Below, piece by piece: positions 19,728 to 29,827 of a stretch of DNA of 43,004 nucleotides; positions within the stretch are counted from its first letter, which is position 1, and every line of letters starts with the position of its first letter. The notes beneath the pieces were generated by a model. It did not search any database. It had not been told where the DNA came from and saw nothing but the letters and a program-made list of their open reading frames with translations. A program made the translations under genes and the position numbers. Source of the DNA: an uncultured Gimesia sp. Lineage in GTDB: Bacteria; Planctomycetota; Planctomycetia; Planctomycetales; Planctomycetaceae. Where the stretch lies: assembly GCF_937910335.1 (NCBI RefSeq), contig NZ_CALEMX010000442.1:1-43004 (forward strand), given 5' to 3'.

Positions 19728-22193
19728 ATGGATGCGGTTGAGATACAAGCGAATCAATCGGGTGCACCTTTCTCTGCAGAAGTTGCAGAGCAAATGGCGT
19801 TGGAGTTGAATCTCACGGCACAGCAGATCCTGAATGTGATTGCATTACTGGACGAAGGAAATACCGTTCCGTTCATTACCCGTTATCGAAAAGAACGGAC
19901 GGGTAATCTGGATGAAGTTCAGATTCGAGATATTCAAAAACGCGTTCAATTCAAACGACAAATTTGGGAACGTGCTTCTACCATTCTGCGATTAATCGAA
20001 GCACAACAAAAAATGACTCCCCGCTTAAAAGCCGAGATAGAAAAAGCGGATACGCTCAAGCGACTGGAAGATCTCTACCGTCCGTATCGTCCGAAAAGAA
20101 CATCCCGCGCAGCAACTGCCAGAAAACTGGGCTTCGAACCGTTGGCCGATGGTATCTGGTCGGGCGATGCCTCTCTGACAAATTTAAGCACAGCGGCAAA
20201 AAATTTCACTAAAGACGAAGACGGTGCGCGGACGACCGAGGATGTGCTCAAAGGGGCCTCTGATATTCTGGCGGAGAAGATTGGTGAAGATCCCGATGTG
20301 CGTGAGATCTCACGCAAGATCGCCTGGGGTTCGGGAAGTCTGACGGTGAATGCTACGAAGAAAGCAGAAGAATCTGGTCAGGAATATCGAGACTACTTTA
20401 ATTACACTGAGAAAGTCGCCAAAGTGCCCCACCATCGCACGATGGCTATTAACCGTGGTGAAAAAACCGGTGCGTTGCGGATTCGTTTTGAATGGGCGGA
20501 AGAATCTGCTTGTGCAACGATTGTCAGCCATTTGAATTTGAACGGTCATCGCTTCCACGAATTTTTGACATCCGTTGTCACCGATGCCTTACAGCGTTTG
20601 ATTCTGCCCAGCCTTGATCGGGAAATTCGTCGTGAGCTGACGGATAAAGCGGAAAAACACGCGGTTTCCGTCTTCGCTCAAAATTTGAAAAATTTACTGC
20701 TACAGCCTCCGCTGCAAAGCGAACGCATTCTGGCGATCGACCCCGGCTTACGCACGGGTTGCAAGCTGGCGGTGCTTGACGAACTGGGAACTTGCGTGGC
20801 TACTGACCTGGTCTATGTCACAGGTTCTGCAGAGAAGAAAGAATTTGCGTGTAAAAAACTGGCTGACTTTATGACGGAACATCAATGTAAGCTGGTCGCT
20901 ATCGGCAATGGTACCGCATGCCGGGAAACGGAAGAAGTCATCACTGAGATGATCGAACAGCATCTGCCGGAGGCCCGTTATTTAATTGTGAATGAAGCGG
21001 GCGCGAGTATTTATTCTGCCAGTCCGGTTGCTCGCGACGAGTTTCCCGATCTGGATGCCACAATTCGCGGTACGATCTCCATCGGTCGTCGACTGCAGGA
21101 TCCTTTGAGTGAGTTGGTTAAGATCGACCCTCAGCATCTGGGCGTCGGCATGTATCAGCACGATGTAAATGCCAAACGTCTGAAAGAATCTCTGGACGAG
21201 GTGATTGAATCATGCGTTAATTATGTCGGCGTGAATTTGAATACCGCCAGTGCTTCCCTGCTGCGTCATGTGTCAGGCATGAACCAGTTGATCGCCCGAC
21301 GGATTACCGAATGGCGCGAGAAGCATGGTTCCTTTCAGAGTCGAAAACAACTGCTGGATGTTGCCGGTGTTGGCGAAGCGACGTTCACACAAGCGGCCGG
21401 ATTTTTGAAAATTGATGCAGGTACCGAACCACTCGACTCCACCTGGATTCACCCTGAAAGTTATGAGCACGCACACAAAGTTTTCACGAAACTCGATCTA
21501 CCTGAAGACAGCCTGAAAACTTCGGCGAAAGACCGCGAGTCCGTGATACAAAAAGTTGCGCAGATCGATAAACGGGAGCTGAGTGACAGTTTACAAATTG
21601 GACTACTGACACTGGAAGACATACTGGAAGCCATCGTACGCCCCAAACGTGACCCACGTTCTGATTTACCCGGCCCGATTTTTAAGCAGGGCGTATTAAA
21701 GCTGGAACAACTGGTCGAGGGCATGGAGCTGCAGGGTACGGTTCTGAATGTGGTAGACTTTGGCGCGTTTGTCGACGTCGGGTTAAAAGACAGTGCTTTG
21801 ATTCATGTAAGTGAGATGGCCAATCACTTCATCAAAAACCCTTATCAGTTCGTCTCGGTGGGTGATGTGATTACGGCATGGGTGCTTAGTGTGGATCTGG
21901 AACGACGACGCGTCTCTTTGACAATGATCAAACCGGGCACCGATCGCCATTCCAAAAAAGAACCGCCTGAAAAAGAGCAGGCTTCGCAACCGACGACTCA
22001 AAAAACGCAACCGAAAAAATCAGAATCCACACTACCGGCAACGGGTGGTCAAACCCGGCAGCAGACAAAGAAACGACCGCGCAAAAGAAAAACGCCCCCT
22101 GCCCCCAAGCTTACGAATGAAATGAAAACCGGAGAACAGCCTCTCCAGGGCTTCGATCAACTGAAAGCGCTTTGGAACCAGAAAAAGAAATAG
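19728..22193 (+). CDS. tex: Tex-family RNA-binding protein/transcription accessory protein with S1 domain and basic C-terminal extension
   Basis: TVPFITRYRKERTGNLDEVQIRDI, RILAIDPGLRTGCKLAVLD, YSASPVARDEFPDLDATIRGTISIGRRLQDPLSELVKIDPQHLGVGMYQHDV, HhH region, S1: GMELQGTVLNVVDFGAFVDVGLKDSALIHVSEM. Confidence 0.97.
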   Translation: MDAVEIQANQSGAPFSAEVAEQMALELNLTAQQILNVIALLDEGNTVPFITRYRKERTGNLDEVQIRDIQKRVQFKRQIWERASTILRLIEAQQKMTPRLKAEIEKADTLKRLEDLYRPYRPKRTSRAATARKLGFEPLADGIWSGDASLTNLSTAAKNFTKDEDGARTTEDVLKGASDILAEKIGEDPDVREISRKIAWGSGSLTVNATKKAEESGQEYRDYFNYTEKVAKVPHHRTMAINRGEKTGALRIRFEWAEESACATIVSHLNLNGHRFHEFLTSVVTDALQRLILPSLDREIRRELTDKAEKHAVSVFAQNLKNLLLQPPLQSERILAIDPGLRTGCKLAVLDELGTCVATDLVYVTGSAEKKEFACKKLADFMTEHQCKLVAIGNGTACRETEEVITEMIEQHLPEARYLIVNEAGASIYSASPVARDEFPDLDATIRGTISIGRRLQDPLSELVKIDPQHLGVGMYQHDVNAKRLKESLDEVIESCVNYVGVNLNTASASLLRHVSGMNQLIARRITEWREKHGSFQSRKQLLDVAGVGEATFTQAAGFLKIDAGTEPLDSTWIHPESYEHAHKVFTKLDLPEDSLKTSAKDRESVIQKVAQIDKRELSDSLQIGLLTLEDILEAIVRPKRDPRSDLPGPIFKQGVLKLEQLVEGMELQGTVLNVVDFGAFVDVGLKDSALIHVSEMANHFIKNPYQFVSVGDVITAWVLSVDLERRRVSLTMIKPGTDRHSKKEPPEKEQASQPTTQKTQPKKSESTLPATGGQTRQQTKKRPRKRKTPPAPKLTNEMKTGEQPLQGFDQLKALWNQKKK

Positions 22194-22257
22194 GAACATT
22201 ATAATTCCGTATCTCCGACGGAATTCCCAACGAATTATTATGCACAAAAATCGCCGT

Positions 22258-22809
22258 ATGAGAACTTTTATTGCAGTCCCCATTCATCCACCTCGGGGTC
22301 TCAGGAAATTATTGCCAAAACTGGAACAGCTGGGCCCTGCCGTCAAGCCGATCGCAGTTGACCAGATGCATATTACTTTGAAGTTCCTGGGAACGACTGA
22401 ATTAGAGGATGTCATGCCGATCAGTTCCATCCTGAAAAAGATGCGAAGTGAATTCCCTCGTTTAAAACTGGCATTCAAAGGCCTGGGTGCATTTCCCCGC
22501 GTTGACCATCCGAATGTCATCTGGGCGGGCATCAGCGATGCCACGTTGCTAACCGCCATGGTAGATTACCTGGAACAGGAAACAGAAAAACTGGGCTACC
22601 CACTGGAACGCAAAGGTTTTCATCCCCACCTTACATTGGCGCGCGTGAATGCCAGGCCTGCGGACGATCTGTTTCAGATTCTGCAGGATCGATCGGATGC
22701 AGAATGGGGAGAGGTGACCGTCGATACGATTAAGTTTTATCAATCTGAAATGAAATCGCAGCGCGCTCAATACCATGAGATGCAAACGGTGAAACTATAT
22801 CAACGCTAA
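22258..22809 (+). CDS. thpR: RNA 2',3'-cyclic phosphodiesterase (2H / 2'-5' RNA ligase family)
   Basis: Two HxT motifs: QMHITLKFLG and GFHPHLTLARV. Start may alternatively be 22240. Confidence 0.92.
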   Translation: MRTFIAVPIHPPRGLRKLLPKLEQLGPAVKPIAVDQMHITLKFLGTTELEDVMPISSILKKMRSEFPRLKLAFKGLGAFPRVDHPNVIWAGISDATLLTAMVDYLEQETEKLGYPLERKGFHPHLTLARVNARPADDLFQILQDRSDAEWGEVTVDTIKFYQSEMKSQRAQYHEMQTVKLYQR

Positions 22810-23699
22810 CTCTTTTCGTGGTCCGGCATTCGTTTGGGTCTGAAGAATAAGAAGCGAACGGCTAGCCCCAGTACAATGAGCGAACAGCCGACAAGTGTTG
22901 TCATTGAAACCGTTTCGCCCCAGAAAATCCAGACCCAGATGGGATTCAAAATTGGTTCGGCCAACACGAACAGGGCGGCTTCCTGCGAGTTTACCGTTTT
23001 GACAGCATGCGAAAAAATCAAGTAAGGGGTCCCCATCTGAATCACCCCCATCAGGGCAATCAGAGCGAATTGCGTTCCCGTTAATGAATGTCCCAAAGTG
23101 AGTGCCCAGGGCGCGACAATCGCTGCAGAAACGAACAGGCACAAAGTCACCAGCCAGGCCGGGTGTTCTTCCCGCAACACGCGAAAGAAGATGACAACCA
23201 GGGCGTAGGCAATGCCACTCATCAGGGCGATAAGATTTCCGGTGAAATTTTTCCCCGACCAATCAGCCATCACGATAAAGAAAATGCCTGACATCACAAT
23301 CAGTATTGAGAGGATTGAGCCTCGTTCAATTCGTTCTTTCAGAAAGAGAAAGCCGAACAGCGTCGCCCAGGCCACACTTGTATTCTGCAGAAAAATGGCA
23401 GCGGCGGCTGACGTTTTTGTCATGGCGAACATGAACAGTAAATTCATGGATGCAAAGGCGATCAAAAGTGGAATCAAGCCGGGACGCCAACGAATTCTGT
23501 TTATTTTGACAAAGGGGAGCAGAAAGAGTCCTGCGAAAAAGACTCGATAACAGGCTAGAATCAGCCCTCGATGCGCTTCAGGAATGGACAGGAAGGGAGG
23601 CGACTTGACAAACAGACCGCTTAGGCTCCAGAGTACTGCAGCCAGCAATACCAGCATACGTGCCCGAAACAGCTTTCCTCGGTCATCGCTCTGGCTCAT
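22806..23699 (-). CDS. EamA/DMT-family transporter
   Basis: Ten hydrophobic segments; VLLAAVLWSLSGLFVKSPP, FFAGLFLLPF, typical EamA duplication. Its stop codon overlaps the thpR stop. Confidence 0.9.
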   Translation of the reverse strand: MSQSDDRGKLFRARMLVLLAAVLWSLSGLFVKSPPFLSIPEAHRGLILACYRVFFAGLFLLPFVKINRIRWRPGLIPLLIAFASMNLLFMFAMTKTSAAAAIFLQNTSVAWATLFGFLFLKERIERGSILSILIVMSGIFFIVMADWSGKNFTGNLIALMSGIAYALVVIFFRVLREEHPAWLVTLCLFVSAAIVAPWALTLGHSLTGTQFALIALMGVIQMGTPYLIFSHAVKTVNSQEAALFVLAEPILNPIWVWIFWGETVSMTTLVGCSLIVLGLAVRFLFFRPKRMPDHEKS

Positions 23700-23744
23700 G
23701 AGAGGTAGTCCGTTCGTGCTGTGATTTGCTGTTTTCGACGGTTC

Positions 23745-24485
23745 TCACAAACTGGCGGCAGAGATGGCGGCGGGCACTTCAATCGTGCCTTCATACAAAG
23801 CACGACCGATGATCGCGCCGACCAGACCCGGCTGTTGTTGACTGACTTCTGCCAGACGCGTTACATCTTTGAGCGTTGTCACGCCACCCGATGCAATTAC
23901 AGGCAAGCCCAGTTCTGCTAGAGAGATCATATCCTGAATGGTTGGTTCATCAACGCCCTGCATCATGCCATCATTGGCAATATTGGTATAAATGACGGCT
24001 GCCAGATCGGCTCCCACATAGTCTTTTGCGAGATCAATGGCCGACGTTTCAGAGACATCGAGCCAGCCTTCCGTCGCGACTTTTGAGTCGCGGGCATCCA
24101 ACCCCAGCGCCAGACGACCGGGATAACGCTGTGTCATTTCTTTGAACCACTGCGGATCTTTCAGCGCCTGTGTGCCGACAATCACGCGGTCGATTCCTAC
24201 TTCATCCAGCATTAACTGAATCGCCGCTTCATCTCGGATGCCGCCTCCCATCTGACAGGGAACAGAGACCGCTTCCACAATTTTTCTGACGACTTCATGA
24301 TTGACGGGTTTACCTGCTTTGGCGCCATCGAGGTCAACCAGATGCAATCGTTGTGCGCCCCCGTCTGCCCAACGACGGGCCATTTCGGTAGGATCATCGC
24401 CAAAGACCGTTTCCTGACCATAATCGCCTTGTCGCAAACGAACACATTTGCCTCCTCGAATATCGATGGCGGGCAGAATTTCCAT
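23745..24485 (-). CDS. hisA: ProFAR isomerase
   Basis: [79 protein letters not shown]. Confidence 0.96.
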   Translation of the reverse strand: MEILPAIDIRGGKCVRLRQGDYGQETVFGDDPTEMARRWADGGAQRLHLVDLDGAKAGKPVNHEVVRKIVEAVSVPCQMGGGIRDEAAIQLMLDEVGIDRVIVGTQALKDPQWFKEMTQRYPGRLALGLDARDSKVATEGWLDVSETSAIDLAKDYVGADLAAVIYTNIANDGMMQGVDEPTIQDMISLAELGLPVIASGGVTTLKDVTRLAEVSQQQPGLVGAIIGRALYEGTIEVPAAISAASL

Positions 24486-24520
24486 AGCTGAGCTGACTTT
24501 CTTTTCCGGATGAACAGGAT

Positions 24521-25126
24521 TTATAACGAAGCAAAATTCTGCAGTAGTTTTAATCCTGCAGATTGACTTTTTTCGGGATGAAATTGCGAAGCAAAAATGT
24601 TATCGCGGGCCACAATCGAAGCAAAACGGCTGCCATGTTCTGTATACGCGACGACCGCTGACTCATCTTCCGGCACGACATAATAACTGTGTACAAAATA
24701 GAAATGCTCATGCGAGGGAATGTCCGCGAGTATGGGATGCGGTGTTACCGTTTCAATTTCGTTCCAGCCGATATGTGGGATTTTCAGTCCGGGTTGATCT
24801 TCTAAACGAACCACTTTTCCGGGAATCATTCCCAGACCCTCGTATTCTCCGTCTTCGTAACTGATATCAAACAACAGTTGCAGACCGAGACAGATTCCCA
24901 GAAAAGGTTTCCCGGAATTGACATGTTCCCAAATGGGTTCGACGAGTGACTTGTCTTTCAGGCACTGAATGCCGTCCCGAAAGGCGCCCACGCCAGGCAG
25001 TAGCAATTTTGTGGCCCGGGCAATTTCATCGGGCTTTGAAGTGATCGTAGCCTCGGCCCCAATCTTTTCAAAGGCTTTTTGGACGCTTCGCAGATTTCCC
25101 ATGCCGTAATCGATGATCGTGATCAT
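24521..25126 (-). CDS. hisH: Imidazole glycerol phosphate synthase glutamine amidotransferase subunit
   Basis: [81 protein letters not shown]. Confidence 0.97.
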   Translation of the reverse strand: MITIIDYGMGNLRSVQKAFEKIGAEATITSKPDEIARATKLLLPGVGAFRDGIQCLKDKSLVEPIWEHVNSGKPFLGICLGLQLLFDISYEDGEYEGLGMIPGKVVRLEDQPGLKIPHIGWNEIETVTPHPILADIPSHEHFYFVHSYYVVPEDESAVVAYTEHGSRFASIVARDNIFASQFHPEKSQSAGLKLLQNFASL

Positions 25127-25338
25127 AACTGCTTCTAATTTAAGGTCTTAAGTAATTTTCTGGTTCATACTTCTACTGGAAGGACACAATCAAAACAGAT
25201 GAGTTCGAGGTGTGCAGCCAATTCTAGTGTCTGAATCCATATTTGTGAATGATGTCCACAAAAATGATGGGTTTTCAGAACCTGGAGGAACACATATCCG
25301 AAATCCGTTCGGTATAACAAGGTTAGAGGACCATCGGT

Positions 25339-26169
25339 CTACTCCTTATCCCTATCCTTCCGGCGCTGAGAAATCTCTGCAAGCCACCTATCAATATGTG
25401 GTCGTATCTCTATCAGCGTTGGAATATGAGCGTATATCTCTTCAGGATTTCCGAAGCAACTCCTTAAGTAAGTCTTTCCAACGCCACTATGAACACGGCG
25501 AGTTAGTGTCCAATCAGGACCGATGCCAACATCTGATTCTATCTTGATTTCGAGAATTGTTTGCGAACACAGCTGTGCCCTTTTTTCTAATTCGGACTCT
25601 GATAGCGGGTTTCGACGAACATAACAAATGATACCAGACCCTTCAAAGGTTTCGGAAGTTTCAAGATGATGAAGCCCCGATAAAGGGTGGTCCTGTTCTG
25701 GATAACGTTCCCCAATATAACGTTCCCCAAGTATGCTATCTGCCGATTCAAACCAAATACCAGCGGCCAGCACTTCAATAAACTGATCGTGAAAATGAAA
25801 AACGTAATGTGAGAACTCTCTGATCATCTCATCGACGTCTCCATTGAATCCATAGGAATCACCATAATATTTTTTTTCGTATTTGTATCGCTCCCGAAGC
25901 CACCGTGAATTTGAAATGGTTTGTACCCAATAAAATGATTCCTTTTCTCCGGGTGCGAGTGGGTATGGTGCATACTCTCCACGAGAGGCTTTAATTGAAT
26001 CTAACCTTTCAAACGTGATTCGTCCCCAGTGATTATCTTCCGTCATGAAATGAAGAGCATTTATTACATCGCCATACTGAACAATCGGAGAGTCGACACG
26101 ATCGGCTTCCAAAGGCACTTCAAAATTGTGCGCAAGCTGTTTCGATCTTATAAAGTTTAAGATACTCAT
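25339..26169 (-). CDS. Uncharacterised 276-aa protein, translationally coupled (ATGA) to a short upstream tail ORF
   Basis: Uninterrupted ORF with balanced composition; ATG at 26169 overlaps the TGA of the upstream minus-strand ORF. Confidence 0.7.
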   Translation of the reverse strand: MSILNFIRSKQLAHNFEVPLEADRVDSPIVQYGDVINALHFMTEDNHWGRITFERLDSIKASRGEYAPYPLAPGEKESFYWVQTISNSRWLRERYKYEKKYYGDSYGFNGDVDEMIREFSHYVFHFHDQFIEVLAAGIWFESADSILGERYIGERYPEQDHPLSGLHHLETSETFEGSGIICYVRRNPLSESELEKRAQLCSQTILEIKIESDVGIGPDWTLTRRVHSGVGKTYLRSCFGNPEEIYAHIPTLIEIRPHIDRWLAEISQRRKDRDKE

Positions 26170-26272
26170 GCGTTTTGGCCTAACTTGTTGATCACCTGCA
26201 TAACCAACTGCAGTTCAGGTATTACCGGGATATCACACTGGAGACTATTTCTAAAACAGTCTCTTTCGGGAG
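26166..26272 (-). pseudogene. Short orphan coding tail (...RDCFRNSLQCDIPVIPELQLVMQVINKLGQNA*), possible C-terminal fragment of a lost gene
   Basis: Open frame downstream of the prepilin peptidase stop; stop overlaps the next gene's ATG as ATGA. Confidence 0.35.
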
Positions 26273-27550
26273 TTACTTTCCCTTTTTCCACTGATGATGA
26301 TAGTTTGTGCCGCGGCCTGCTCTGGTGTGCGCGTCGGTGTTTAGATCCCAGCGGCCCTGATTTTCTTCTACGTTTTCCCCCGCCTGATATGTCAATGTAT
26401 CGGCTGAGGTCCATTCATCCAGCCATTCGTCTTGAAAATACAGGGGGATGCCCAACATCCACTTCATCCCCTGGGTAATCGATAAACAACCCGCCAGCAT
26501 GATCAACATCACAATCGCCAGTACAGGCAAGAGTGGGCCAAAATGGCAAATGCGCTCGGCCAAGGGCCAGATTTTTGGCCAGCCTAACAGGACCAGTAAT
26601 GCTCCCAAACTGAGGTAAGGTCCGAAGGGAATTTCACGTGATCGTTTGAAAAAGATAGAGAAAGCTACCACCGCCAGCGCACAGAGAGGTGAAATGACAA
26701 ACACGGTAACCGTCGCCTGCCACCCCAGAAAGCTGCCGATGACCGCCATCAAAATCACATCACCAAAGCCCATCGCTTCCTGACGTAACGTCCATTGACC
26801 GATGATACGAACGGCCCAGACAATGCCGCCTCCCACAACTATTCCTACTAGACTGACAGCCAATCCATGCAGGTGCGGGTATTGAGCCACCCACAAAGGT
26901 ACTTTCTCGACCACAAAAAAACTGCGATACTGTTCCGGAAAATAGACACCCAGTAAGCGGACTATCGATGGTTCCTGAAACCAGACCGGCACCAAATACA
27001 ACATGCCAAACAGAAAGGAGCCGACAACGCCAATGAACAGGGCCGGCATCGTGGCGCCATCGGGAATAATTTTGAGGTCGAAGTCAATGAAGGTGGCGAC
27101 CATCAATGATTCGATCAGTACCAGATGAAATGCAAAACGCAGGTTGAGCAGCATGACCGGTGTCAGCCAGGAGTTGACTGCGAGCGGATCTGGTGCATAC
27201 GCGGAAAACAGTCCGCTTTGTTGTAGAGTGGCCTGACCACTCAAGGGAACTTCTGCGCAATAGAGCAAGACAAAGATGACGCCGTTCAAGAGTTCGACTA
27301 ACGCTTCGCGGTGCGATCGTCTGTAGGATAAGTTCGAATTCCGAGAGCGCGAGAGATAGACGCCGATTATGGGAATATGATAACGAGACCCGAGATGACG
27401 TAGTCTACGGCCGACGCGTTTCCAGGCAGCCCCGACTTTTTCTTCGCGAGGAAGTTCTTCGATACAAATATTGACGATCCGTCCCAGGAATGCTCCCAGC
27501 AGAAACAGCAGCACAAGCATGAGATTCGGATCAATGCCAAACGGGGTCAT
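26273..27550 (-). CDS. A24-family prepilin peptidase (leader peptidase/methylase)
   Basis: N-terminal LGAFLGRIVNICIEELP, DFDLKIIPDGATMP, QEAMGFGDVILMAVIGSFLGWQATVTVF. Confidence 0.88.
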   Translation of the reverse strand: MTPFGIDPNLMLVLLFLLGAFLGRIVNICIEELPREEKVGAAWKRVGRRLRHLGSRYHIPIIGVYLSRSRNSNLSYRRSHREALVELLNGVIFVLLYCAEVPLSGQATLQQSGLFSAYAPDPLAVNSWLTPVMLLNLRFAFHLVLIESLMVATFIDFDLKIIPDGATMPALFIGVVGSFLFGMLYLVPVWFQEPSIVRLLGVYFPEQYRSFFVVEKVPLWVAQYPHLHGLAVSLVGIVVGGGIVWAVRIIGQWTLRQEAMGFGDVILMAVIGSFLGWQATVTVFVISPLCALAVVAFSIFFKRSREIPFGPYLSLGALLVLLGWPKIWPLAERICHFGPLLPVLAIVMLIMLAGCLSITQGMKWMLGIPLYFQDEWLDEWTSADTLTYQAGENVEENQGRWDLNTDAHTRAGRGTNYHHQWKKGK

Positions 27551-27574
27551 GTTCAGGAAAACTTTCGTCGTGTA

Positions 27575-28102
27575 TTAAGGAGTGAAATCCAGCGCGTCTG
27601 TTATTTCATCGACGATCTGGAGAATCGTTTTGGAATCGGTATCGACGGTAATGCTGGTGCATGCCTGATAAATGGGTTCACGCTGATCGAGCAGTTTCTG
27701 TATTTCTTCGCGTTGGGAAGCACTGGAAGTGAGTGCGGGCCGACGAGTGGTTGTTGAAACATCGAGTGACACGCGCTGCTCTAAAACGTTGACGTCGGCT
27801 TTCAGCCAGACGACTGGTCCGGCGTCTTGAACTTCCTGGCGCGTTTCTGTATTCAGGATGGCTCCGCCCCCCGCGGCAATGATTAACTTGTCTCGTCTGA
27901 GTAAACTCTGCATCACCGTGCGTTCCAGCTGGCGAAAGTGCGTTTCCCCTTCGTCGGCAAAGATCTGTGATATCGACTTTCCGGCTGCCCGTTCGATTTC
28001 ATCGTCGGCATCGATCCAGGAAAAGCTTAAGCGTTCGGCTAAGGGCGCAGCTACGCTACTCTTCCCGCTGCCCCGGTATCCTATTAGTGTGATGACCGTC
28101 AT
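27575..28102 (-). CDS. aroK: Shikimate kinase
   Basis: ITLIGYRGSGKSSVAAPLAERL, DADDEIERAAGKSISQIFADEGETHFRQLE, IAAGGGAILNTETRQ. Confidence 0.95.
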   Translation of the reverse strand: MTVITLIGYRGSGKSSVAAPLAERLSFSWIDADDEIERAAGKSISQIFADEGETHFRQLERTVMQSLLRRDKLIIAAGGGAILNTETRQEVQDAGPVVWLKADVNVLEQRVSLDVSTTTRRPALTSSASQREEIQKLLDQREPIYQACTSITVDTDSKTILQIVDEITDALDFTP

Positions 28103-28113
28103 AAGCGATTCCC

Positions 28114-29610
28114 TTAGAGTTTTCCGACTGCGGAAATTCCTGTCCGCAGTGTTTTTCGCATAACTTCCAAAGGAGGTTCTTTCCCGGTAAAGAGCTGGTA
28201 TTGTGCAGCTGCCTGTCTCACAAACATTTCGATTCCTGAAACGGTTTTACAGTTTCTTTCGCGCGACTGTTTGAGGAGCAGTGTATTTTCCGGATTATAA
28301 ACGGTATCAAAGACGAGCATATCGTCGTGCATAAAGTTTTGCGGAAACGGAGTTTCATTGACATTCGGGTACATGCCGACAGAGGTGCCATTAATCAGAA
28401 CGTCATAAAAACTGCTTCCCCGATTTTCCCAGGAAGAGTAAGCACATCCCAGTTCGGTTGCCAGTTTTTCTCCCCGTTTGCGACTACGATTGGAAACGGT
28501 TAGAGCACCTCCGGCATTGACCACCCCGGCTCCAATAGCCTGTGAGACTCCGCCGGCCCCTAACAATAGAACCTGCTTACCATTTATGGGATCTCCGGTT
28601 GCTGTTCCTTGCGGATCGAGTCCGAGTCGAATGCTGTCGAGGGCGGCATTGTAATCGGTATTGCGTGCTTGCCAGGCGTTATTCTGATCACGAATGAGTG
28701 TGTTGGCTACTCCCATACTTTCTGATGCATCATCGGCATTTTCGGCCAGTTTGAGTGCGCCTGCTTTATGTGGAATCGTAACGCTATAACCTTGCACATT
28801 CAGCCATTCAAACTCCTGCAGAGTTTCAGTCAATCTGTCTTTGGGCACGCGGAAGGGCAGGTAGACGGCATCAATTTTATCGTGACGAAACGCAAAATTG
28901 TGAATCAAGGGGCTCAAACTATGGGCAATGGGATCACCGACCACGCCGTACACGGCTGTTTCCGGACCGATCTGGTCATAACCATATATCTTGGTCATTT
29001 CTGAAAATGATAATTGCCCCGGCGCCAGTTCTCTTTCACGACTGAATGTCGCGTAAGTAAAGGGTGCGCCATATTTGCCGCACAGGATCCGACTGATTAC
29101 ACCATATTCCCCCATACAGAAACCAATCGTAGGCACCTTGGCATTGGCGACCAGCTTCAAAATTCGTATCGAATCTTCGGGAGAGTTGGCCATTGTAACC
29201 AGCTTGACGATGTCGGGATCTTTCTTACAGAGCGATGCGTGAATGTCTTCAAGGTTATCAGGTGTTTCATCAAAATTGTGATGACTGATAATGCGTTTGG
29301 TTTTGCCATATCGCGGAATCTGATCGGCGATATCTTCTTCCAGATCGACATACTCGACTTCGGAAACGATGGCCGTCCTTAATACGGCCAGCCTTTGTTC
29401 TTCGGAACGGTTCCAGCGTCCTTTATCTGCCGGTCTGCGGCAGGTAATGACGACGGGTGTGGGACGATCTTTAATGAGACGATCCACATCGGCGGGCCTT
29501 GCGATCCAATCCAGGCGCAACTCCACCAGTTCCGCTCCTTTTTCTGCCAGAGCGCGGTGTTCCATCTTCACCATTTTGTGTCGGGTTCGACCGATGCTGA
29601 CACAAATCAT
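28114..29610 (-). CDS. aroDE: Bifunctional type I 3-dehydroquinate dehydratase / shikimate dehydrogenase (AroD-AroE fusion)
   Basis: AroD: ELRLDWIARPADV, VVITCRRPADKGRW, RIISHHNFDETP, DIVKLVTMANSPEDS. AroE: YGVVGDPIAHSLSPLIHNFAF, VQGYSVTIPHKAGAL, LLLGAGGVSQAIGAGVVNAGG, INGTSVGMYPN. Confidence 0.95.
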   Translation of the reverse strand: MICVSIGRTRHKMVKMEHRALAEKGAELVELRLDWIARPADVDRLIKDRPTPVVITCRRPADKGRWNRSEEQRLAVLRTAIVSEVEYVDLEEDIADQIPRYGKTKRIISHHNFDETPDNLEDIHASLCKKDPDIVKLVTMANSPEDSIRILKLVANAKVPTIGFCMGEYGVISRILCGKYGAPFTYATFSRERELAPGQLSFSEMTKIYGYDQIGPETAVYGVVGDPIAHSLSPLIHNFAFRHDKIDAVYLPFRVPKDRLTETLQEFEWLNVQGYSVTIPHKAGALKLAENADDASESMGVANTLIRDQNNAWQARNTDYNAALDSIRLGLDPQGTATGDPINGKQVLLLGAGGVSQAIGAGVVNAGGALTVSNRSRKRGEKLATELGCAYSSWENRGSSFYDVLINGTSVGMYPNVNETPFPQNFMHDDMLVFDTVYNPENTLLLKQSRERNCKTVSGIEMFVRQAAAQYQLFTGKEPPLEVMRKTLRTGISAVGKL

Positions 29611-29749
29611 TGATCTATTTCATCCTTCTATATTGAACAGTCCTGGCTGCGAATCAGCACAAAAGCCTTGCGCTACCCTGCAGATAGACTAATTTATCGA
29701 CAAAGAGAGTCCACAGTGTAACCAAAATCCTGATTCAATGGAATTAACG

Positions 29750-29791
29750 TTGACATCAAGTTACAATCTAGTTACGTTACTTATTAGTAAC
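29750..29791 (+). promoter_or_regulatory. Candidate promoter/operator: TTGACA -17- TACGTT overlapped by GTTACTTATTAGTAAC inverted repeat
   Basis: TTGACA 29750-29755; GTTAC at 29760, 29771, 29776; inverted repeat GTTACT-tatt-AGTAAC at 29776-29791; upstream of SRPBCC-ArsR genes. Confidence 0.5.
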
Positions 29792-29827
29792 ATTTAAATA
29801 GGGCTGGTTTTTCGAAGGAGAACCAAG

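Noticed and set aside
25212-25547. 111-aa plus-strand ORF
   Set aside because: Mostly antisense to the better-supported minus-strand gene 25339-26169.
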